Source: Stagonosporopsis chrysanthemi
Lineage: Eukaryota; Ascomycota; Dothideomycetes; Pleosporales; Didymellaceae
Direction: 5' to 3'
Assembly: GCA_022560025.1 (NCBI GenBank)
Contig: JAFISE010000009.1
Span: 186,001 to 250,000, forward strand
Length of the DNA stretch: 64,000 bases
The notes beneath the pieces are model-generated. The model was not told where the DNA came from, did not search any database, and saw only the letters and a program-made list of their open reading frames with translations. The position numbers were made by a program, and so were the translations under genes. The first letter of the stretch is position 1; every line of letters starts with the position of its first letter. Positions 8,960 through 21,276 of this stretch are shown piece after piece.

Positions 8960-11900
8960 CAGGCTGCCACAGACAAGCCACATCTCTGACTTGGTACCCG
9001 CAACGTTGGAGATTTCAATTGCAGCGGAAGAACAGTCGAGATTATTCAATGAAGCATAGATACCCCAAATAAATTAATGCCATCAGCAAGCTATGCCAAT
9101 ACGTCTGCACGTCACTGTTTGTAAACTGAGACCTTGCTGGGATTCTCCCGCTTGCGCACACCTTACACAGTACATAGTATGCTTGGCTAATATCGGAGGT
9201 ACTGTAACCAAGGTACATCGGCTAGCTCGCTAATCAGATGCCGCGGCTCGGTAGTCGGGTGCGAGCGTGAAGGTTGCCGACGCTCGCCGCGAGAAGTCGG
9301 ATAGACTATGGAGGCGCTAGTACAGCTGTGGCAGTGATATGTAAACCTGGGGTCTCCGCGATAGTTAAAATCGTCGCTAGGCGTAGCAGATCATCATACA
9401 AGATCAGATAAACTTCAGGTCAACGATGTTTGTGAGACTTGACAGAAGCATCGGACGATGCATTTGCCGAGCTTGCTTCTCCTAGGCATGAAGGTGTACA
9501 AGGAAACCAGAGCTGCTGCAGTCTCCACCCTGCTAGAAACTGCCACAGTGGCTCTAGCACTGAAGCTTGTAAATCCAAGTCATAAGCGCTAGGATTTCGC
9601 TTTGCGGCGGCTGGCTTCAAGCTCCAAGCATACGCCAGCGTGGTGGATCTCATCTTCAACATGCAAGTGACGCGAGATGAGGGTAGCGATCAACACACTG
9701 CCACTCCAGGAAGATCGAGTTTTGATCAGTGCTAGGTGTGACGATTAGCCTTGCTCGAATTGTTGAACGGGTGTGATCGCTGTGATGCGCATTGCGCGTA
9801 CTGTATCCGCGGATCACATTCGAACCGGGGCTGTGGGGTAATACTGGAGCAAAGGGGACACGACGTCCAGTGGCCAAGACATTCAGATGCCAACGCCAGA
9901 GATGAAACCACACAGACCAGATCCACTGATGGCTCAGTGCGAGCTGCCCCAGACAGACAATGTGATTCGGCCGAACGGAGTTTTTCTAACGATGATGTTG
10001 CAGCTGGAAACAAACACCGACACGCGTTCGGATTTGTCACTGGTCTGGTGTGAAGCAATCGACCCATTGTGTTGTATGATGCGCCATTGCTGTTTTGAGC
10101 GATCCCATTTCGACAAGGGACATCATTCGCCGTAGTTTCATGCCTCGCACGAAGGGCAGATTCGTGCTTGTTTCATCACTGCGTGCACTTATGTGGCTTG
10201 GCGGTGTTCTTCAGCTTCTCGAACCTCGTGGCGTGGCATTTAAGCTCACGGAATGACATCAAAGTGGGTGATGGGAGACAGGGAGACGACGAGAGAATCT
10301 TGTGTGCTGTTGCAGGTCCTGATGTCATGCCGCTGTCGCCGAGCGAGCGTCGAGCTTCTATCGCCACAAGTCGGGCCTTCGAACATGTTTGACGGCAATG
10401 GTGCGGGGCCCCAGAGAGGCTTGATGGAAGACGCCGGCTGAGTGAGGCTCAAAACGATCCCCTCGCGCGCACGACATGGGCCTTCGGCTGTACGGCAGAC
10501 ATCGGCACGACGCACTTTGCGGCAATCTGTGACGACCGCGGTTATTGCAACTGGACCACGGTCATGATGCGCTTTGATCATGTCAGGAGAGATGCGTTGG
10601 GCGAGCTTGCAGAACTTTCTCACAGCGGGGTCTCGTAACTTGTTGAACCAACGGATCGAGACTACCGGAGGCTGCGCAATTGGGGAACTCGGTGAGCGCA
10701 CAGGTGTCGCATTGGGAGATTGCGTCTGTGATGAATCATGCAGTGCCAGCGTGAGGCCAAAACAGTGTGCAGCCACGGGAGCAAGTCGCAATCCGGAGCA
10801 CGATAAGGATCGTGATAGAGGCGCAATGTTTGGCTTCGGTACCTGCAGCTGAGGCTGCAAGAAGACACACCGTGTGGCACCACCAACGTAGCAGCCGTCT
10901 CCACACCGAGGGGCTCCGACTGCCCGACATTCCCCGAACACGTGCAAAGGACAGACGATGTCGTTTGCGGGCGACGACCAAATTTTTCGCTGTGACCGTG
11001 TCAGTGTGTCAGCGTGTCAGCGGCAGCTGCCCCGAACAATCTCCAAACTTCTGCCATGCCCGCCACAAAGCGGGGCGGGCTATCGACGGGCTAGGGCGTT
11101 GTCAAGAATTTCTAGTCGTGCTCCTAGAAGAAATGATAATAATAGCGGACCCTTCCTCACAGACCTACCCTCAACCGCCGAGAATCCTGCCACGCTGTGA
11201 CGTGCACACAGCATGAAACAGCAAAGTCTGTCGTCTTGACGCTCGACCACCGTGGGCGTCATACTGTGCGGTGCGGCCCCTCCGGAGCTCAGGGGACACC
11301 TGGCGTGTCCTGGAGATCACTCTGCCTTGTGAAGACATGCCGACAGGGGTTGCCCCACCCAGATATCGAGTGCGGAAAGCGCGAACGGGACTTCGTAAGG
11401 GCCGATATGGGTGAGATAGAGTGCGCGGATATCGCCTGTGGCTGCTGAGCGCGGCGGCGATGCTGGAGACTGGTTGCTTATTGCAGTCATGCAGTCTGCG
11501 CGCTGCGTGCTGCGCGAGGATTGGGTACGGGGAGGAGACTTGGTGTGCTGTGCTGCCTTCTTCCACCGCCAGTCTTGTGCTTCGTTCGCAGTGCAACACG
11601 GATACTTGCATCGCCGTATTATCGACTGCGGGCCGAGGTAGGCGGGTGCATTGGCTGCGTGCAGTAGGATGCGTTCCTGGCGAGCAGTTGTGATATGATG
11701 ATAGTCTCCTGATATTGCCGTTGCTGGCAGGGAAGAGCGTGCTGCTTGGGCCAAGAATGCAGTCGTTGGTGACTTTGCTTTTTTCGACACTCACCATACC
11801 CCAGATCAGCCTCCGTGGGACAGGGCGTCCTTTGCCAGGCTCACCGGCAGTGCAACGCACCCAGAGGCAGCTGGAGCTTATCAGCCAGGCCTGGGGAGGG

Positions 11901-13219
11901 CACAATTGGTGTCCGACCCAGCCAATAGCTGAGAAGTGACATGTTGTTGACGCAGAAGGGAGTCATTCTACAGCATAAGCCAGCGAGCGTGGACAATCCC
12001 TTGGGGGACGTCTTCGGAAGAGTCTCCCCTGCCATCCAGGGCTCGCGCTGTATCGCGCAGACGGTCGTCCTGGTGCTGTCGTCCTTCTCTTTGCCTCTTT
12101 CATCTTCGCCCTGTCTGCTTCAGCCTGGTCAGTCAGTCTGAGGCACCGTGGCAGGTGCCCTGGTCTCACGCCCTGCCCAGCGACAGAATGCACAGTAAGA
12201 GGCCAGGCGCAAGGGCGACGGATACCGAATACCGTAGGCAGTGCATGAAGCAGCCAGGCGCCGTGATGCCATGTCCCAGAATAGCACCAGCTGCCAGCTG
12301 CCAGGCAGGCGTGACGTCTCGATGGATGGCTGCTCTTATCTCTGCACTCCAGTCTCCAGCGCAGCGGGGCTCCTCGTCTTCTCCAGACATTGGCACTGCC
12401 TCCCCCATTCTTCGTTGACGTCTATTTGCGTCCTGTGACCCGGCGTGATCTGGTCACATCACGGCTGCGCTGCACACTGCTGTTACACGCACAAGTGCAG
12501 CCCGCCATTTCCGCGCTGTGCTGGCCATCCAGGACGGGCCCCCGCTGTCTTATTGCTGCTTCACCTGCTGCGCGTCTCCACCGAGAGCCTCACCAAAGCA
12601 AGCAACGCAGCGCCGTGACCAATCGTGGTGCGCTCGCCGACGTTGACCGCTGGGCCAGCAGCAGACTCTGCAGCAAATTTGCGTGCCTTTGTTCGGGCTC
12701 ACCAACAAATTCGCACCCACCGCGCGCATCGTGAATGCGGGGACCGAGCAGGCATCTTCACAGGCATCTTCCGCGGCCCCTTTGCCCATCCAGGCACAGC
12801 GATCACATCTCGCTTCACGGCGCCGACCCTGCCCAGGCTTGACTGGACGGAAACGCGAAGTGGCAGGCCGCAGACGCACGCCATCGCTCCGACACGCCAT
12901 CAGCCATCGCCGACGCGCCAGTTCCAGCAGGTCCCTGCTCCAGCCTACTGCGCTCCGCACAGCGACTGGGGGCGCCGCTAGCTGATACGTTTTTGACTCG
13001 GCGCACCTTTGAGGTAGCCAAGCCGAGTGGAGCCCTGTCCGCCCCGTGTCTTTCTTCGATTCCGGCAGATCCTCGTCAGCACAGGCCGGCCTCAGCGCTG
13101 CTCAGCAGCCACCGACCCCCACACGCACAATCCCGCCAGCCTTTTGTTCTTATACCCTCCGACGCCCCAGCCATACCCCCCTTCCCCAACTTTCACACGC
13201 CGCCTCTGGTGCTAATCAC
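8960..13219. other. 4.2-kb gene-free region upstream of creA
   Basis: Many overlapping frames (up to about 240 codons) occur on both strands without domains, signal peptides or family resemblance; I treat them as chance frames. A short GTGTCAGYG-like repetition lies at 10998-11025. The last kilobase is C-rich (13,080-13,330) and probably includes the creA 5' UTR. Confidence 0.45.
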
Positions 13220-14570
13220 ATGCAACCCTTCAACCTATCCAGCGTACTCAACCCGGAATCCCCCCCACAACACACCTCTATTGCACCTACTGCTCCTGCC
13301 TCCACCCATCCGCCCTCATCCATGGCTACTGCTACCGTGAGCCTTATGGCTCCCCTTCTGCAGCAGCAACAGGCCCAGGAGGAGCCGCGCCAGGATCTGC
13401 CTCGCCCTTACAAGTGCCCTCTCTGCGACAAAGCCTTCCACCGTCTGGAGCACCAGACCCGTCACATCCGCACCCACACCGGAGAGAAGCCCCACGCCTG
13501 CACTTTCCCTGGCTGCACAAAACGATTCTCGCGCTCTGATGAGCTCACCAGGTATGCATTTACCTTCTTCTGATCTCGACTCTTCTTATACTAACACTCT
13601 TCCCAGGCACTCAAGGATACACAATAACCCCAACTCCAGGAGGGGCAAGGGTCAGCATGCCGCTGCCCACCAGGCTGCTGTCGCCGCAGTTCAGGCTGGC
13701 CTTGTCGAGCCTGGCTCGAGCCTCGCGCACATGATGGCCCCTCCTCCACCAAAGACCATTTCTCGCAGCGCGCCTGGCTCTGCCCTAGGCTCACCAAATG
13801 TGTCGCCTCCTCACTCTTTCTCTAACTACTCTCCCAACCTTGGCAACGACTTGGCTGCCTATCGTCACGGAGGCCTCAGCAGCAACAGCAGCAACAACAG
13901 CCCCAACGGCTTGTCAAGAAACATGGACTTGCTTGCCGACGCAGCCTCGAGACTTGAGAACCGCCACGGTCACCACCCTCATTCAAGCCGTCATCACCCT
14001 ACTAGCCACGGATACCACCCGTACAACAACCACCGCCTTCCTGGCCTTTCTCAGTATGCCTACTCTTCGCAGCCAATGTCGAGGTCGCATTCCCACGAGG
14101 ATGACGATCCTTACACGCACAGGATGACGAAGAGGTCGCGGCCGGGCTCGCCCATGTCGACCGCGCCTCCTTCGCCGACATTTTCCCATGACTCCGCCAG
14201 CCCTACTCCCGATCACACTCCCCTGGCAACACCGGCTCATTCGCCCAGACTTCGACCGCATGGGTTCAACGACCTTCAGTTGCCGCATCTGCGCCACTTG
14301 AGTCTCAACCAGAATTACGTTCCTGCGCTGGCTCCCATGGAGCCTCAGACAGACCGTGAGGCTCCATATGTTCCTAGCGCATCGTCTGGTCTCCGAATCG
14401 GCGACATTATCTCAAAACCGGAGGGTGCGCAGCGCAAGCTGCCTGTGCCCCAGGTTCCCAAAGTCGCTGTGCAGGATCTCCTCAACGGCCCTACAAGTAG
14501 CGGCTTCTCGTCCGGCAACTCTTCAACAACACCATCGATAGCTGGCGAGGACCTTGCGAACCGCACATAA
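13220..14570 (+). CDS. creA: CreA/Mig1-type carbon catabolite repressor, C2H2 zinc finger
   Basis: Exons 13220-13551 and 13607-14570 (intron GTATGC...CCCAG, phase 2) give 431 aa. Two C2H2 fingers lie at the N-terminus: Cys66/Cys69/His82/His86 and Cys94/Cys99/His112/His116, joined by the HTGEKPHAC linker. The finger helices FHRLEHQTRH and FSRSDELTRH are the CreA/Mig1 recognition helices, expected to bind SYGGRG. The intron splits the second finger just before its first His. A Gln run precedes the fingers. The C-terminus carries LRIGDII, RKLPVPQVPKVAVQDLL and SGFSSGNSS, the conserved tail of filamentous-fungal CreA. The start is ATG 13220; the open frame continues upstream but has only GTG there. 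It is a nuclear repressor of alternative carbon-source genes under glucose. The middle is His/Ser/Pro-rich and probably disordered. Confidence 0.93.
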
Positions 14571-17500
14571 AAATTTCCTTATCATTGCATGGATCGGCGT
14601 ATGGTAGCATTACATGACTTTTGTCATCTGGATTAGCGAGCGTTCTACGGACACATAGATGGAATCATGAGGGGTACAGCCCGCGGAATATCACGACTTC
14701 AATTCTCGAACTCGGATCCCCAACAACTTAGACTTGCAGATTTTCTTTTGTCGAATTCAATACCCCAGGAACCCGAGCGGTTCCAGTCTTGTCTTCTTCT
14801 CCCACTCAATTTTGCTTTTGGCCTGCAGCCGGGCGTATGGGCCTGCTTATTGGCAGGTTCTGGTTAGACAGTAAACCCAACCCTTAGCGTATAATCGAAA
14901 CCCAAGCATTCCACTCTCACTTGCCTGTTCCGATGTGATATGGTTCGCCCGTGACGTGATTTAGGTTCCAAGTGATGCAACAAACAACCGCAGCAGGGAA
15001 CGAATCTGCAGCAAGCATGCAATCCAGGCCTCTGGGTGCGCATCACCTCTCCACGCCGGCATCAGAGGACCATGGTAGCACACTAATTCTCCTGGCTTCC
15101 CCGCACTACCACAGGAAAAAGATACACCACGCACATCGACAGGGTCATCACCGCGCTTGACGCATGCATCCCGTGGCTACGCGCCCAATTCCCCACGGCA
15201 GTGTCTCAAACCAGATCAAGATGCGGTGAAGGTCATCCACGACGCCCACAATGTTTCAGTCGGCCACTGTGCGACCACACCCACACTGTTTCTGTCCTGC
15301 CCTCATTCCTTGGGCGATAAGCCCACGGCACCACGATCGTGATCTCCGCATTGCACGCAACTTTGTGCGGGAGTCTTGGTCTGCTAGCGCGGCTGGCGCA
15401 AGAAACTTTCTGGCCGAACTCGGCAGGCATACGTTCTGAGCACATATCCACGATTGTGAGCCCCCTGTTGTCGCTCTATCGACTACCCTTATCATTTCTT
15501 TTGTCTCTCTCGCTATTTTGGGCCAGTCACCCTGGCTCGCGCTCGGCCTCCGTCGGGATATGAGACCGCTCCAGAGTGTGTCTCGGGCTTTCTTCGTCCA
15601 GAAGCGCATCGGGCGTATCTTTTGAGACTGCCTCATTTGGCGGGTGCCTAGAAGTGCCCAAACCTGTACCCCGGACTGGAGCGCAGCAGCGCTGGCGCTC
15701 CCCACATTCCTGGTGTTTGGTGGCACAGCAACCCGCACTCTGCGCCAGATTTTGGTTGGCAAATCGGCAGGTAAGGCGGGAGGTTTCTCCACCTTTCGTC
15801 ACACTGAAGGTCGTCGGCCCGGCAGCTGCGAATGTTACCCTGCATTTTGTTGCTCTTGCCAAACCAGATCACAGCACCGATAAACATTCCGTCATTGCTA
15901 TCGCGAGTTGCAACATGAACGGCTGGAGACGTGAGCTTCTTCACATGCTAGGCACTGGCGCTACGTTCTCTTCTCTCGTAATTGTCATTCACGATTTGTC
16001 TGCAGATCCACACAGGACGCCAATCTCTTGAGACAGAGCACGCCATCCAATAGCTTGGACTCGTGGGGCTTCATCTCCTTGCAGACTCTGTTTAAGACAT
16101 GAGGCCAGAGTCAGCAAGAGATAAGCAAGACTCCACCATTCAGACTACGTGCTGAGCCGTCTCATTGCTGAAGATAACCTCTCCACACTGAGCCTCACCA
16201 GGTATCAGTAGTGTGAGCCCCTTGCTGACTCGTCGTCTTAGCGAGCTTCTAGACGCACCCGCTTTCGTACAGCTCGAATCCTCCTCCGACTGTGGGGTCT
16301 CCACAAATTGCCGACTTTCCACGCTCAGAAATGCGAGCGGATAAGGCTGGCCAAAGCTTGCTGCTCCAGGGCTCCACTGAGGCGTCGTCGCCCGTATCGA
16401 GGGACGAAGATACTCCGGGAAAATTGCACCACTGAGAGGGGCGGAATGTAGAGGTGGAGAGACATGGCTCAGGAGGCGCGACGCGAAGCCTACCCTTTTC
16501 GGCTAAGGATCCGCATCGTGAATTTGTCCGTTACATGAGGCTCACGATATGTGGGCGGGCTTACGACGTCGGTGTTTTCCCGATCGCTTGCGCTTGACCA
16601 GGGCCGTCATTCCTCTGTGACGATGGTGCAAAGGGGCTTTTCTTCCGTGGATGCTACAGTGCAATCTGCTGCACTGATGGGCGACCAGTTCATCCGCAAT
16701 ACCCCATTCGCGCCCTCCACCCGTCCTCCGCTCGTCCTCCGCTCTGGTGATTTATCTGAAAACGTCTAGCTAGAGCGTGAGGCTTTGTTCGACAAGAGTT
16801 TTTCCAAAGTACCTCGACCTGTCAACCCCACCTTTGCAGCCCGCGGGATCTGGGATAACGGCGGTCATCTAAGTCCAACGTCGCGTACCAGGCGGCTGGT
16901 ATCCTCAGCTGACTTCCAATATCCACGCGCTGTTAATCATCAATCTATTCTGCAGATCTACTGTAGACAGCCGCAAACGGTATTGCCCCTGCATGATGGC
17001 AAAAGGCTTGCATACCACTGCACTGTCCGCGGGTTCATCACATCGCAAGAAGTGCTGAACGGCATTGTTGCGGTCATGCCACAACACACAGACGTCAATT
17101 TCTTTGCTTTCCGCAAGGGGCTAAGCTTCCGTGGCTACACGGTAGTGGCTGTCAACCTGGAGTGACATTATCCGCTGTCGAATAGCTTACCAGACATCAA
17201 AGTGACGACTGCATGAGCACATGCTTTCACATGCCATGCACAAGAGGTGTTGAAACGTCAATGAAGCAAGCTTACGATCTTGAGTAGAAGCTGCAATCGC
17301 TCGAACCTTCAGCGGACAGCTCATCACTGCACCAATGAAGCGTACACGCCTATCCGCACGATACCGATAGCCTATCATTCAGATTCCTACCATCACAGTG
17401 GAGCTGCAGGACGTGCAGCCAGCAAATCTTGACTCCACGACACGCGTTGCTTGTCAGCGCGCCCGTTGACTCAGCACTCCAAGCTGCAAAGTCATCACCA

Positions 17501-20500
17501 AGGCCTCGTCCACGTTGTCGACAAATTTTCGTTGAGACGTACCTGCGTCACGGCCTTCACATGCTGGCATGTGAATCCATCCCAGCAGCTCCCCATCCAG
17601 CCCCCACGCCAACCCCAAAACCGCCTCCTATCCTCCCTCCTCCCCCTTGCCTACCCCAGACACCCTCTGCCCTTCCGCCGCCTAACCCGTTTAGCCATCC
17701 ACCCGCGGCCCAGCGGACCGGCAAATATCCAGTCACAGCTGCCTCCGAGTATGTTTGCACCGCCCGGGGGCAGACCCTGATTCACGAAAACCCGCCGGAA
17801 GCATTGCGTACCCTGTCTTGCTTGCCGTGCTTGTACCGCTCTGTACCAAGGGTTCTGCGGTGACCTTGACCCGAGGTCGCGCGGCGCCCGAGCTCGCGCG
17901 GGAAAATACATAGCGAGCGGTGCTGCAGTGTGGATGCGACTTTGTATTGACTTTGTTTCAGCTCGGGGTAACGCTGACGCCGCAGTGTCCGCTTTGACGA
18001 CGTGCAAAGACGCTTTGGGCCACTTCGGAAATTCGAGCCCGGGGTTGCTCCGCAATGGGGGAAATGGCCTGAGAGTGGGAAGCGCGCGCGGTCGTGTTGT
18101 GGGGGCTCGGGTGAACGAAGGGTCGTCGCCCTGTGGGTGGAGCTGCGGGTGGAGGCCCTGCACAACACCTGGGCGATATTGTGGCGATGCACGTGCGTGA
18201 CGGCCGCGCTGGGGGCATTACACACGCTCCTCCTATCCTGGGTGTTCGAATGGGACGCATATTGAAAGAGCGGGCTCGGGGCTGTGTCCGAGGCTGCTGT
18301 GCTCGACAGGTGTAAATCGAATCGATATCGCACAGCTCACCGAGGTCACGACATCGTCGACTCGAGTCCACAGCGTCTCGTCAATCAGCATCATCGGATG
18401 TCGCCGCTGACCTGACAGAGCCGGCACTGACAAGCATGTTGCGAGTCGCAAAGTCGCGGAGGAACAGGGTGGCTTGCAACACTGCGCATCCTGTCCCGCT
18501 CGTCATGCATCTATGATGTCTTCTCCACATCTCCCAACACACATGGTACACACACACACACACATCTCACACCTTCCTTGACCTCCCTCTCTACTCTCTC
18601 CCTCTCTCTACTCATTCCCCTCCCTCCCAAACCCGCGGGGCCAGCCCACGACTCAGACCGCGGCTAATACGGCTCCATCCGCTCGTCTCGCGCTGGTTCC
18701 CTGTACAATTAGTCTCTGCTCGAGCGAGCGGTGACGTGACATGATGTGCAAGCGGTGAAGTGACGTGCGTGTCTGGGGTAAGCGTAGCGTGCGTAGCGTG
18801 GGGATCGCGCTCAGCCCTGTTTGCACTGCACACAAGACGTCGATGGAGGGCGTGCGTGCATGACGATCAAGTCGACCGCTGAAGTGGTGGGAAAACCTTG
18901 GTTGTTTCAGTCCATGGCCGTGGGGTGGTGGGTATGGAGTTGAGATAAGATAGGTGGCGCTGATCTGTATGGCTCGTGGACGAGAAGGATGCGATATCCA
19001 AGCTGCCTGCGTGGAGGGTACACCCTGTGATGGGATCGCAGGATGGCCGTGGGTGAGGTCGGTGGTCACCCGATGTGCGGTGGTCTTGCTCGGGGACTCT
19101 CCCGGGAGATCGGTGGAGCTTCGCGAGGGTCTCGCTTGTCGATGATGTGGCGAGTCTCCATCCAGACACGTGTGAGAGGTAAGTATGCTATGGAGGATGA
19201 GCAAAGACGAGACACAAGGCCACGGCGGTTTCTCCACACAGTTGACCACGTCCATGTTTCTTCCAGCAATCTTGGGGATAGCAACCACGGTTGCAATGTT
19301 ACATTGAGCAGTGCACGGTGCTGGACAACGGCCTCCCAGCTATGACATACCATCCACATTTCATGTGTGCACATCCACTTCTGTTTCTCGAGCAATGAGC
19401 TCACTCGAATTTTTGGTACATACCTTTGTCTATGCACAATTCACATTCTAACGCACACAAAGACTACACGTCACTTCCCTTCAACACAGTACAGTACAGC
19501 ATATACGTTCAAACCCTACATCACCCTAGATAATTTCCTCAAAAGAAACAGGCAAGGTACCTTCCATCATACTTTCCTGCAAGCAAAACCTAATGTGGGG
19601 GAAGTGTGTCTGTCTTCCTAACCTAAAGTTTCGCAACTAATCTGCATAACAAGGAACTGAGACAGTAAAAGCTGTGTATCCTTGTCTTGTCTCACCTACC
19701 TTTGTACTGCGAGATAGCTGGCTAGCTAGCTAGGTAATCGTGCATGACCCACCACATCACTCACAACCCTTTGCGCACGGCAACGAAGCCAGACGCGAGT
19801 TAGTATGTAGACAGCAGCAGAGTGAGGACCCGAAAAAAGAAAGAATCGGTGGGGAATTCTGTTCGATTACTGCATTATGATAGGCTCACGCGTGTGTATG
19901 TCTTACGTCCTTTCTGCACAGCAAGGGGGTTGCACATGGGCTGGTATAGGAAACAAGCAAAGACTACACATCCACCACGTACGACCAGACGCCTCACACG
20001 CTGTCCCTGCCGGGGGCGCTCCACCACCACCAGGCAAGTCGAGAGCAGGAAAGCGCCCCATCACCGTCCATCAAGATGGCGGCGCAAGACGACGACGCCT
20101 TTACGACGATTCGATCAGGAGACATGGTCTCTCGCATGTGAGTCACGACTGAGCGTGCAGGTTGTTGAGATGCATATGGCTCGCCCTTTGGCCGGAGGGT
20201 GGTGACATGCCCTTTGAGAGTGAAGCGGTGTGTGTCACTGCGTCTTGCAAGAGGAAGGTGCATGGATTCCACTACCAAATGTCTTGAGGAAAGGGGGATC
20301 GATACGATTGGAGAAGAGTGTGCATCTGCATCTGCGCAGGAGATAGGCGCCCGCTGGGAATCAGGGCGTGCAGCCTGCGACGCCTTTCTGCCCTATCGAG
20401 GCGTCTTCACGGGGCGACGGCGGAATCGGCGTCCGTGGTCCTTCGACCAGGTGCTTCCAGACCAGGTGACCGTCCTCCGTCTTGCTGCTTGGGGTGCGGA

Positions 20501-21276
20501 GCGGAAATGTGCACATGACCTTTTCCACCCCCACGGGGCGCTACCCCGCTTCCCCCTATAATGAAGCAGATATGATCAGCCACGCGCATGCATTTCATCC
20601 ATTTATCCAAAAGCAAAAACTGCGACCCCGTGCATGTGCATGTTGTTGGGTGTCGGGCCCGGCGGTCTGGGTCACGGGGCGGGCTCCGCGAACCTTGCTC
20701 TGCCTGACAGGCGAGCCGCCGGAGCCTTCACGTGTGCGTATGCTCCGTCTTTAGAAGGTTGACATACCCCAACTCCAAGCCGGACCGGGATGCCTGTGTG
20801 GCGCACGGCAGCCCACGTTCAGGGGCGGGCGAGATGTGGCATCAGGAAGGAGGATGCTCAGGTGAAGCGTTGGCGTCGGGATTATTGCGCCAATGGTGCT
20901 ATCATGGCTGTATTGGCTGACAGTATTACGAAGCTGATGGCCTTGCTGAGGCGAGGAGTGCGCGCACATACTGGCGGTGAAGCTACGTGGTGTTACTGGC
21001 AGAGCAGTGTTGGGGGCGATCAATCTGGGGTTGGGGGAGCTCACCCCACACGGGGCGGCAAGGTGCGCTGCGGGCTGCCGGCAACGCGTGATCGGTGAAG
21101 ACGTACGATCTCAGCCTGATCAGGTTTCTGTCAGCTACTGTAGCTGGAACCATGTCGAAACGTGTGGGAGGTTGCTTACCCGGCGCGGCAACGCTCGGCT
21201 GCGATATTGTGGTGGAAGGAGACGAATAGTCCGTGGGATGCGGTTGTTTAGGCAGAAGCCATCCTGGACGGCGGCT
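14571..21276. other. 6.7-kb gene-free region
   Basis: No exon chain or family resemblance was found on either strand. Open frames up to 211 codons exist but overlap antisense frames and have Arg/Pro/Ser/His-rich compositions typical of chance reading of GC-rich DNA. A CA microsatellite and CT tract lie at 18548-18622. It could hold long 5' or 3' UTRs, lncRNA or decayed repeats; none is demonstrable here. Confidence 0.4.
18548..18564. repeat. (AC)n microsatellite followed by CT-rich tract
   Basis: Seventeen bases of alternating A and C, then a strongly pyrimidine-rich stretch to about 18622. Confidence 0.85.

Noticed and set aside
9820..9845. Possible tRNA T-arm around GGTTCGAAT on the minus strand
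   Set aside because: The stem halves are not complementary and no cloverleaf surrounds it.
11420..11905. Possible gene on the minus strand (frames of 157 and 244 codons)
   Set aside because: Two long overlapping frames in different phases with no motif; neither extends by credible splicing.
8960..13219. Several SYGGRG motifs upstream of creA (for example 9833, 10403, 11070, 12364, 12737) as evidence of autoregulation
   Set aside because: The motif is short and degenerate; about one per 256 bp is expected by chance on both strands, so the number seen is not an enrichment.
13046..13219. 58-codon N-terminal extension of CreA
   Set aside because: The extension has no ATG start (GTG only) and the conserved N-terminus begins at the ATG at 13220.
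15256..15792. 178-codon - frame, and similar 180-210-codon frames at 17782-18333 and 18653-19288
   Set aside because: GC-rich DNA gives long chance frames; these lack ordered segments and overlap one another on both strands.
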